DNA from: Nectonema munidae
Lineage: Eukaryota; Nematomorpha; Nectonematoida; Nectonematidae
DNA length: 64,000 nt
Assembly (NCBI GenBank): GCA_030549495.1
Contig: JAUIRK010000570.1
Coordinates: 1,961,501 to 2,025,500, forward strand
Direction of reading: 5' to 3'
Under the pieces are notes generated by a model, which had not been told where the DNA came from, ran no database searches, and saw only the letters and a list, made by a program, of their open reading frames with translations. The position numbers were made by a program, and so were the translations under genes. Below, in pieces: positions 24,701 to 36,700 of this stretch. Position 1 is the stretch's first letter, and every line of letters begins with the position of its first letter.

Positions 24701-27700
24701 AGAGACATCTACATTCGTTGAAAACATTTTTTAGAACTTATTTACGTTGAACATTGGGAATGTATTTATTGGACATTTTATATTCTGAACTTTTTCATGA
24801 AACCTCAATCCATTGTGACCTCAATCACAGTTTTTGGGGACGCATATGTTCCCAGAAACTCAAATTGGAAACTTCTGCTATACAGTAATTTAAAAGATAA
24901 GAACTATGAATAGAATAACAATCCTACACACACACACACACACACACACATTTGATTATAAAGGAATAAAATAATAGAAGGGCTGCTTTGATAAAAGCAA
25001 TATAAACAAAGAGAGCTTTCTTAGTTAAATGAAGGATTTTCTTAACAAAAATTCATATTGTTTATGATACTCAGCATAAAAATCGGGGTAAATAGTGAAA
25101 GTTATTAAGATGTACTTTCACAAATTATCAATCGATAATAAGGTTTATGATAAAGTAGCCTTTGTAAGTTAAGGGTTATACTATTTGTCATTCGATTCAG
25201 CTGGCATAGTCAAGATTTTTATCAGAGAAAACGAGGGTTGTATAAAAGATAATAATTAATAACTAAATACATACAATACATATAATTAGTGACTATTTTT
25301 GCATTAAATATGATTACTATATTGTTAACTTTCTGTCTTATTCTTGTTGTTCAAGTCATAATTGGCAAATGGATATTTTATTAACATTCTCATTAGATGG
25401 AAGGAGAAACATTTATCCACATCAAATATTTTTGTACATTGGTTGTGGGACATCACGGTAATATGGTTAGTATAACAAAAGAATTAACAATTGATCTTTT
25501 GATTTGAATAAATGACCTATTCAATTTCATTTTTATGCTTTAAAAAACTGTTCAACTCGTTAAAAGAATTCATAACAGAATAAAGTTCACTGAACAAATT
25601 TAAAATAAGTGCCTTAAAACTAAGTAGGCTAGACAGTGAGATTTTTTAAACTATGGAGTACATAAAAAATTTAATTTAGCCCGCTGTAAACCTTAAGGTA
25701 TATAGATAATAAAAAGGCTAAAAAACATTTAAGTATTTCTTCAAATAAGATTTATTAAATAAATTTAGAATTCATGTTGGAAAAAATTTAACTTAAAGAG
25801 TTTATCAAGTCTATTTCTTATTTGAGATAACTCATAAATGAAATACTCTTCCTAAAATAGAAGGCGTTGCTTCTAAAATTCTTTCCTAAACTTTACTTTT
25901 AGTTTAGTTAGGTTAAATGTAAAATTTTTATCTAATATTCTCGTTCATCATATTTTTGATAAATAGCTCTGGTTCACTTATTTTTTATGTTGGCTCCCAT
26001 ATAACCGATATTAAAAGTTATTATTAAACTTTTCCTAACATGCCCCCTATGAAAAATTTTTTTAAGGAGACTGCCCCTGAAGACGAATTTTGAGGCAAAG
26101 AATATAACTTAGTAGCCTACTTTTGAAGACAACCTTCTAAAGTGTCTACACTGATCTTTCAAGAGACATGTGTTAAGTGTGGAATTAATATTTTTAATTA
26201 CACATAAAAATTTACAAATAACATAATGAATTAAGTGATTTCTTAGTATAGCAGAAATAATACATTTCCAAAGCATTCTTACTTTATAACTTATATATAC
26301 CCTGCTACATTCAGTGATTTCACCAAGGGGTGTGGAGTGACATTTTCTTAGACCTACCGTGTCATAACAGGATCGGTGTGGACTTTCTACTTGAAAAATG
26401 TTTTCTTTAGGACCGAAAATCAAGGCAAAAATTATACGCTTTTAAATATACACATTTTTAACGAATGTGTACTTCAATATTAAGTGAGACAATCTATCTA
26501 GATGCGTTATTAAAGTAGAACGTTTACATTTTTGCATTACATGCAAACACACTAATCACGATTATTCTGTCTTAAGATGAGAATTGGGAAATGTTTAGGT
26601 CCACAAATGGGGATGTAAGGAATTTGCATTAAAAAAATGAAACGAATCTGTATACATCGTCGGAAGACAAATCTGTATATCAATATCTTAGTTTTCTTAC
26701 TTTTGATTAGCTTTACGACATCCAGGTGATTACAATGTGTCACGACAGTACCGTTGACCTAGAAAAAAAATACATTACAAAAGATGCACATAAAATAAGT
26801 AAAAAATAGGAAAAATGAGTTTTTAAAATGATTTATCTCTTACAGTTTACAATAACTGTAAGTATTACAATTCTGAAACACTAATTAGTTTTGTTTACAA
26901 TAACTGTAATAAGTTTATTACAATTTGGATGTCTGTTTTATTAATTTATGAGCAAAATATTCATACAAGTTTATATCATATAAAATAACTTACTTTTACA
27001 ATTTTATCTCCTTCCAATACTCCAGCCTTGTATGCTGGTCCATCTATAAAAAAAAGTCATAAAATATTAAAAATAATAATTGCTATTAAAAAATAAAATT
27101 AACTAGTTTTTTATATCTAGTTGTAATGTATAGTTCAACAAAAATCCAAAATTAATAAAAAGTAAAAAACAAAAACCAAATCTAGGCTGAACAGTGATTT
27201 TTACCTCTTTTCTCTTATGGACCCTTTTCAAACTTGGAAATTTTTATGGACCCCCTATTTTTTATTGCTACTAATTTTATTTTTTAAGTGATTTAATTTG
27301 TCAAAAATATAAGAATAAGTAGGTCGTTCTTAATCACTATTTTTTAATTGTTTACTCAATTAATTTTATATAGTATATATTTTTAACCCTCCTATTTATT
27401 TATTAAATTTTATTAAATCAAAAAGTAAAAAATTTTGAACTGAAGACCTTTCAAATACAGACAAAGAACACGAGAGAACGCTTTAAAATTAAATAATTAA
27501 AAATAAACATATTTTAATTAATTTTAGTATCAAACCTGATTCAATAAGATATGAAAATGGGAAAGCACTGACATATAGATGAGCTTTTTGCCATTATATA
27601 TGGATTTTTTTTCAATTTCAGAACTTTTCCTCAACAAATTATTATATAGACCCATCTAAAATATTGTATACTCCTAGGGAGTTACACAAACACATGGACC

Positions 27701-30700
27701 CCGTTGAGAAACCGTATCCTAGAAAAAAGGAATTTTAGGTACTATAATTACAGCTCAGGGATTTATAAAAAAATCGATGGATACGATCCTTAATTACAAC
27801 CAATATTAGATTATATTTTTTCTTTTTGCTCGACACTAACCCTATTCCACATACGCTACTGATGTTCCTTCTTCAAGTGATGGGACCATTAATCCGAATC
27901 GGAAACAGAAAGTATCGTACTTTTTCCAGATATCGGTATCAGACTCGTAACGGAAAAATATACTTCTTTTTCCGACTCTTTTATTCCGAAATCCAAAGAT
28001 GGCGGATCAGCATTTAAAATCTTAATTAACGAAAAATTGACGAGCTTAACAAATATAAAAATGTTTAAACTTTAGCCGGCAAATTGCTATATGTTAAAAG
28101 GAAAAACAAATTGGAAAACTTCACACCGTTTTTAGAAATAGAATATATCAATACTTTAAACTTTTATTTCAAATATTTAGTTTTATGCCTATATAAAAAC
28201 TTGCCTCATGAGTTACATTTAACAAAAAAGAGGGGTTTAAAAAATATATTATGGTCGCTTAAAAAACTGTGGTTTGATAAACATTTCAAATAGAGTGGGG
28301 TTTTCTTCAAAAGTAAACCATTGATTCGATAGATATAAGCTTTAAATCTAAAACAAAATCAACTTGGACTAGATCTGTAAATGGCTGAAATTAATAACAT
28401 CTTTTATTTTAATAATATCTATAAAGTGCGACCCTTTTCTCTGATAAACTTACACATTGTTCAATGTAATACTAAATGAGCCTAAAGTCTGATCTTGAAA
28501 ACTGAAAGAAAATTTATGAAACAAAGAAGAATCGGAATCCTTCTTTTTTGGGAATCCAAATAGCAGGAAAATTGGGTATCGTCACATAACTAGTCGCTTC
28601 CTAAACAGCATATCAATCAATCAATAGAGTGAGAGTTCTCAATAGTACCCTACATAAGTATATTGGTATTTCCCATAAAGAAAGGAAAAATACAATAAAA
28701 CAGATGTTTTCACCAATGTCTTAAAATATGGATTTAGGATATTTAGTCATAAAGTAAATTGGATTTGTTATATTCAGTGAGCAATCTAATTTGGCAGGTG
28801 TTATTGCGTAAACTGTGTAATTTAAAACTAAGTTTTTGATCTATGTAAAATGTGCAACAGAAAATTTGACAACACACAGATGAACGCTGAAATAATTTCT
28901 CATTTTTCAAGAGGAATAAATTCAGTTATGTCATTTGAGTTTTCCATTTATTTATTTCAACAAGAATAACATCAAAATTAAATCTGCAAAAGGAATTTAT
29001 TAGTAACAACAGTAAATTTCGAACAATATTTTTTAAACTGATAAAGAGACGGAAAAATTGTTCAAAATTTATTAGTTGTATTGTAACGAATGAATTCCCT
29101 TTTCTTTTTACCCATTTTATTTTTGATAGAGTTCTTTAAGAATAAATTCCCTGTGACTTGTGCAGATTAAATACTTCTTGCGAGCTTTTAAGAGATGTAC
29201 TAAGACATATAAAGGAATATGGTACATAAGTTTTTGCCACATTTGTTATAACTCAAAAATTGTGCACTTTTATCTGCTTATTTTATCTTTAAAAATGCTT
29301 AAACATTCGAAAAAGGTATCGTTTTTATGTGCGTTTACTTTATCTTTTTTCAAAAATAGTTATATATCACATTTTCAATATTTGTTTACAATAATCTTTG
29401 AATCATAAAACCCCTCTTCCCTTTTTGTAGAATAATCAAAGCAATATGCCATGTAATTTTTGTGATAAATAAAATTCTTCTTGTTGAATAACTTGTGTAA
29501 CAATTTTCAATAAAGCGATTATTAGGTTATGATTAATCACATGAAATTTTCATAAAATATTCCCAAATGAGAATATTTTCCAAAATTTCATGAGTTGATA
29601 ATGACAAATGTATGCTAACCGTTGGCTTTGAATTTAATAAAAAAAAAAGATCAATTAAAATTTTTTAAATGTGAAATAGAATAGTTACTATTACAGATAC
29701 AAATTTCAATTAAATATTTTTTGCCTTATTCAACTTTGTATACCCATTTTTAATTCCCCAAAGATCAATTTGAATTTTATTTCACTACATTCATTTTTAT
29801 AAGTGACCATTTTGAAATTAAAAAGAAATAGATTTAAAAGCAAATAATTACAATTTTTTAGAAGAAATTATTGTCTTATTTTCTTTACTCACATTTGTAA
29901 AATAACAAAAGTTAAAACAATTTTTAGAACATATTTTGTTTTAAAAAATTATAAATATGCTCAATTCAGGGCGTATTTTTATGATGTTTCCACTCTATTT
30001 AAATTCACGCATAAAAACGAAAGACAATGATGAAATTTGCAAATTTTGAGTTTTATTTGATCTTCCAAAGTAATTATTTTTAACAGTATTTCATTATTTT
30101 AGTTTTGAATAAACGTAAAGGTGTGGCACAATAGAATATTTTCATGGAGACCAGACAATTTGCTCACTCGTATCAAACTATTAGCAGCGAAGTTGTGATC
30201 TTAGCATTGAAACCGGAGAACATCGAGAAACAAAACAAAATTTTAGGCAGCCTAGATTCAGTTTTGGATAAAAGGAAAACGTTTGGATATTAAGAACGTG
30301 TATTCTCAGAGAAACATTTTGGGATGTAAAATGAAAATTACTTTTCACGAGCAAAGCGAGTTTAAGGGTTCAGAAGAAATGACTTCCGAGTGAAATAAGG
30401 GATATTTTAAAAAATAAAAATAGAACTGTTGGAAAAGGCGATGAAATGCTATAAATTATATTTAACTTTTTTATAATGGGTAAAATATTATAAAGATTGT
30501 ATTTAAATTGAATAAAATAAAATAAAGGAAATGGCGACTTAATAAAACCATTTGAGGATCAGACCAGTTTGACACTAGTATTCCAAGAAATGAAAATCCT
30601 CGGACAACAAAACGATTAGTCAAAATTTTGAATGCATATTTTAAAGTTGCGTTTTAGAGGTATAAAGTTGAGTCAAGTGGAAAACGGAATTTTTAAAAGA

Positions 30701-33700
30701 TACACAAGATTATTTTTCTCTTCCATGCTTTTTATATCGCAACGCTAAGTAATGCTATTCTACCGCTTTTATTTTATTCCGTGTTTTAGTTGTTTTTACG
30801 TATAAAATGAAACCATATGCATGAGTACGTGTTTTTAATTAATAGAGAAGATTCACATCTGGATAGTAATATTGAAAGTGCATTAGAAAGCCATAATGAT
30901 GATGCAATTTATATTTGTAGTGGTAATCGAGGAGAATAGGTGTTGAAAAGCTTTAGGCAAGCGTGCAAATGCCTGTATATATAAGATATTTGAGTCAAGG
31001 CTTCTTTAAAGGCATGAAGAAATACTATGTATGGGTAGAAGTAGGAATAAAAATTACAGTAAAATCAAATTAAAATTTTCAAAGTTTGTGATATCATTAG
31101 AGGTACACTATTCAAGAAAGACAACTTGCAAGGAAGGGTTGTAGGTTCTGCGGTAATGCTAAAAGACTTCTTGATATATTGATTTCTAGCTTTTAAGTTA
31201 TAGTTCAAACTTGTTAAAATAAAATTGAAGACTTTCCAGGCAAAATTCAGCAATTTGAAGTAAAAGGTTTGTTTTTCATCCTTGGGCGAATCAATCACTT
31301 GTAGGAGAAAATGGAATTCAGGTGGGCAATTTTTTTTAGAAAACAGTCCGACATTGTATAAACAAATACTTATTTTTTCAAAAACATTCATTTTACATAA
31401 AAATTTAATTTAGTTAGATCAGAATTGGAATCAAGGTTAAAATGTTTTATTCATAATTAATGATTTGCTTAAACTCAAAAAAGAAGAAGGGGTGACAAAT
31501 GCAATTTCGTGAAATATGAAAAAAATTTTATGAAGATTTTATTGAGCTTAAATGAAATGAAAAATTTTAATTAAAGTTTAAAAAATGTTAAAGATTTTCG
31601 ATATTTTTTACTTGATAGTTGGCAATTTTTTTTATTTTTTACAATCTTAGTGGGCGATTTATACAAAAGGGTTAAGAAACCCATAGCCAAGTATTTATGT
31701 TATGAACAAGCCGTTTACCATAACAATATAATTTTTATATCAAAACTATTTTTATGCTATCTTGCATTTTGAGCATAAATTTTTGCTAAAAGTACATCAA
31801 AGTATAACTAATAAAGGAAAGACAGAGAGCCTTTGATTATATTATAAATTACCTGTGAAAACAAATCAAAAAGTTGCTAAATAAAGATTCTTGGAATCAC
31901 AAATACAAAAAAGTATTCATTTTCAAATAGAAAATGCAAAAGGTAATGTGTACGATAGAGCTTGTATCGAACTATAAGGAAAGTAGGCTTGAAGCGAAAT
32001 CGAAACCCAAACAATAAAATCTTTCCCCATGGAATTCGCGATCCCCAAGAAGACCGTGGACTCGAGTTTCAGAACCACTGAGCTAGAAGGTAGTGATGCC
32101 ATCACAATTACAAACAAGGTAATTTTACTTGATAAAATCCGCGTAGCTATCCGCAGTTATGGAGAGCTTACAGTGGAGGTATAATGTCGGGCAATAATGG
32201 CGATGTGTTGATTAGACAAAAATCTATTATAATAAATTTTGAAAATTATATAAAAAAAAAGCCCCCCCCCCCCCCATTTTCAGAATGTGCGCTTGTGGTT
32301 CAAATATACTATGAAAGAGATATAAATTTACTCCAAAATTTGTTCATCAAAAAATCCTTCAATCGGACTTTTCTTCAAAAAAATAAATCAAAAAAAAATT
32401 TCTACAATATCAAGGTCAGAAAACATAATAACATAAAAACAAAGCACATATCATTTTGACTAGAAATTTTAGCACATCTTCCTAGTTGTTTGAATGTTAA
32501 ATTGTTTTGTCTTGGAATTTAATTAAAAATTCAAGGTCTAATAAATTGTTGACTATACACAAGCTTTTATAAGTATAAATATATTATATATATATATATA
32601 TTCTATATACATGTGTGTATATATCATTGTTATTAATATACAAACCAACACCATATATAATATTAATGTTTCAGCGCTGACACTATCGTATAACTTTTAA
32701 TGCATAAAGAAGAATATGGAAAAATTCAATGATATATCCAATTGACTTTTGCATTAAAGACATTAATACAAAAGTAACACATTTGGAATGGATAAATTCA
32801 GATTGAATAAAGTGTTGAGGGACAGGCATCGATTGTCGTTTATCAAAAAGTGCATTTTAAATAAAAGCTATAAAATGCATATAAGAAAGGAAATAGCACA
32901 ACTTTTTAGTAGCAGTTGTTCATTTGGACACAAGCATGAATGACTAAAAATTTAATATTTGAAGGACGAAAGCACATTAAATTGATGCATGCTAGTGAAG
33001 TTAATGAGCGTGCTTTGTTTGTCCATACGCTATTGTTCTGAGCAGAGTTCGAGATTTTAAAGCAGGGGTAACCAAACTTTTCTTGAAGAGGGCCGGATTA
33101 CCGAAAATTTTAAAAAACGGGCTGGACTATTGAAAAGTTAAAAAAAAAAGCAGTATAAAATTCCCATTAATAGTACTTGCTTAAAACAAAATAAGGCAAA
33201 TTTTTCGATGTTTCCGTTGACAAAGTTGATACACAGAGGATACATAAAAAGTGGAAATGAACATAATATATTTCAAAAATAATTTGTAACACCTGTGAAT
33301 ATTAAAATTCAGCTTGCGGGCCAAATAAACTTACTTCGCGGGCCGGATCTGCTCCGTGGGCCGTAGTTTGGTGACGCCTGTTTTAAAGAGATAGGAGTCG
33401 GAGTCAGTATCTAATAAAGTTTAGGAGTCCAAGTCAAGTTTTTTAAGTATTCTAAATAATTTTTTAAGTAATTTAAATATTGGAACAAAATAGTTTTAAT
33501 TTTGTAATCATATTCAGAGACTCTTCTAATCCCAGTAGGAAGGGAAGAGTTGGTGTTAAATTTATGTTTTTAAGTATTTGGATACTGAGTCGGATTGGAT
33601 ATTTTCCCTCCGACTCTGCAACTCTAATTCTGTGAATGGTCAATGAATCTTTCAAATGGGTAGCATATAGAAGATAGATGTGAAAAATAAGGCCATTTTT

Positions 33701-36700
33701 CCAATGCCCTATCCAACACATGGCAGGGTAGAAATTTAAAATAACGGAAATGAGGGGGTTTTGAAAATTTCATGTGCATTATCATAGAGTTCATCTTATT
33801 CAACTTCACATCCCACTATATGCTGCTAACCAGTTTCTTTCTCCAATAGCAAGCTATCACAAGCTGTCACCGATTAGCATAGGCTACGACTGGGTGTGTG
33901 ATGAACGAAAACTGTGGGCGTATTATCTTGAAAAATATATATGAGAATTGTACACTTGAAATTTATATAAAAATGCAAATTGAAGCATAACAAAGATGAT
34001 CTCTCTGCAAATGCACCAAGTACCTCTGTGATTAAAGAATAATTTAAAATATATTTGCATTAAAACTTATTTATTTTTAATATTATAATTTAAAAAGTTT
34101 AATTTATCAAAGATAATTTATCAAAAGGAATAGAAAACCTTATATTTGTTTACATAAATTCTTGCAAGTATGAGTTTAACATATTCTCCTCAACCATATG
34201 TTTAATTCTAATTTTATGTGTGTTCTAACAGCTTTTAATAGCCGGCATATGCACTATAGTAACTTTATGGACGAAATTTAAAGAATGATTTATAGTATGA
34301 GGAGAGTAACCAAGGATGGAAAGATAGAGTAAATATAATGTCTCTATAAATACACCGAGTAAAGATGATCCTTCTATCTTAAAATAAGAAGAGATTTCTT
34401 TACTAGTTTGAAAAAAAAATATTGGGAAAATTATGGGTTGCATTATGTGGGCCCGTGAAGTGCTCTAATGTGAAAAGTGAAGGAAATGCAAATTAAAGTA
34501 CGTTCCGTTTGAACCGTAATGATGTAACATTAAACTACGTCAATTTCCAAGTTATTTTCTATAATTCCAACGTTAAATGTTTTAAAACATATATATCATA
34601 GAAAAGACAACTATTACTTTTTTTTATATAATTAATGGTCCTTAGAAATGTTCCATTAAATGCTTCCGCCCAGCTGACACCAGGTCAATCAAAAAAACGC
34701 CTGATTTAAATTTAGAAAAGTTTGGAAACGATTTAGTGTTATAATTTAATATAACATGTGAATAATTTATAATAATTGTTAAAAATATATATATTAAAAA
34801 TAATTTTATAAAATTTTCAATTTCCAATTAAATTTTACCATACTAGTACTTATTCGTATTAGCTTTTTGGAAGTCGTTGACATATTTAGGAAACATTTTT
34901 TAGCTTGGATCTTCATAAAATTAGAGAAATCATTGTTCCTTAGTTTATGGGACTTTTCTTTATGGTTTTTTTATTATAAGCATATTTCAGTTAAGTGTTT
35001 AAACAAAGCATTCTATGATGTATGTTTATTCTTAATTTGGTCCATGATTTAGTAAAGTAAATAAGAGATAAACGCAATTCAAAAGCTTATGAAATTCTTG
35101 TATACAGTGAAACCTCAAGTATCCCAATTTCCTAGTATCCGAACAACTGACGTGCCCATCTTAAGAAAAAAACGAAAATTTTCACGTATCCGAACAATTT
35201 CTTTGTCTAGGATCCAGTTCGGATACTTGAGTGTACTTAATTTGTTTGTTATAAATATAAAAGTTTTAAAGAAAAAGTTATCAATTAAAAATTAGCATAC
35301 CTTTCTTAATTGATTGAACAAAGACTGGATTGTCACCACTGACAGTAAGGCCAAATCCATTGTTATCTCGTTGAATAATAACACATCTCTGAACTAAACT
35401 TTCGGAATGAGAAGAATCTAATTACAAAGTTATCACTCATACTTATAGCTGAATATTTTAAAGAATGAAAACGACTATGATTATAAAAAAAGGAAGTTCT
35501 GACAATTAAATAAAGTACATATATACAATATTATACATATTATAAAACGTTATATACACTGAAAATAGCTAGTCAGTATAGACTAGAGATGAAGGCTATT
35601 TCTTTCAAAAAGGTAGATTAAATTTTGAAATTGGCCAGGAAATAGTGTCATCTTCTAGAACAGCGTTGTCCAAATTAAGGCGCGCTACCTTTTTTAAAAA
35701 ACTGTGCATCTTTTGGAATAAGAGTAATATATAAAGCAAGAGACGAAAATAGAGTACTGTCACTCACGAACTCCACCTTACATTACTTATTGAAAATACT
35801 CATCTTAATACATTTTAGCATGTTTTATGAAAAATGTTCGTGCTTTATATGAAAATATTGTACATTTTAAGGATGTATAATTAATTTTTCCTTATTTTAA
35901 AGGGTAGGAGACAATTTAATTAGTAAAAAAAATAAAATAAAATTTCTATTGGTTTTACCAAATTATTAAATAAAAAGAAAATAAAGTTATTTTTATCTTT
36001 AGAACTTCAAGATAGGTTTCATTAATTGTTTTTGTGAAGTTGTAAAGGTAAATTTATTTTAGAATGTTTGAATTGAAAAAGAACTATTAATGACATTTTT
36101 TGGAAATATAGATTGTATCAAAGAAATTAGATTTACCTTAGATTAGTCAAATACTATATTCAATGTGTTTTAATTAATTAGAAAACATATTAACTTGACA
36201 CTAATGGCGTTAAATAAGGGAAATCACTGAAACAAATAACAATTTTTATAAAAGGTATTAAGAAATTTGTAAGGGAATAAAAATAAAGCGTAACTCACAA
36301 AAATAAGAATCGTTTTTGCTTTGACGCCCATAATTATTTGAAGAAATTTCGTTCAGCATAGTTTTGAATTTAATCCTAATCCTAAAATAGTATAAAAATA
36401 TTTTTAAAAGAAAATAAGAGTAATTGAACAATTATATTTTTCTTTTCATGAACAGATCTTTATAATAAAAACAAACAAATGTTCTTTTTAATTCTCCCCC
36501 CCCACTCTAAAAAAAATTTTTTAGTGAATGATTTCCTTTTTTACTGCTTCATCAACATTTCTCTGATTATTATATAATATCATTTAGAATTTTTTTAGAG
36601 TGGGAAGGAGATAACAGAGATATATAATTTCACTTTATAAACATATATAAAATTTCCAAAAATATTCTGTTCTTTCAATTTTAGAAAAATCTTTAGAGTA

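Noticed and set aside
24926-24950. (AC)n run as a regulatory element
   Set aside because: Ordinary microsatellite; nothing around it suggests a function.
26109-26423. Minus-strand 104-codon frame between RhoGEF exons
   Set aside because: No similarity to ARHGEF11/12 after the PDZ, no splice sites that connect in phase, and low-complexity composition at the end.
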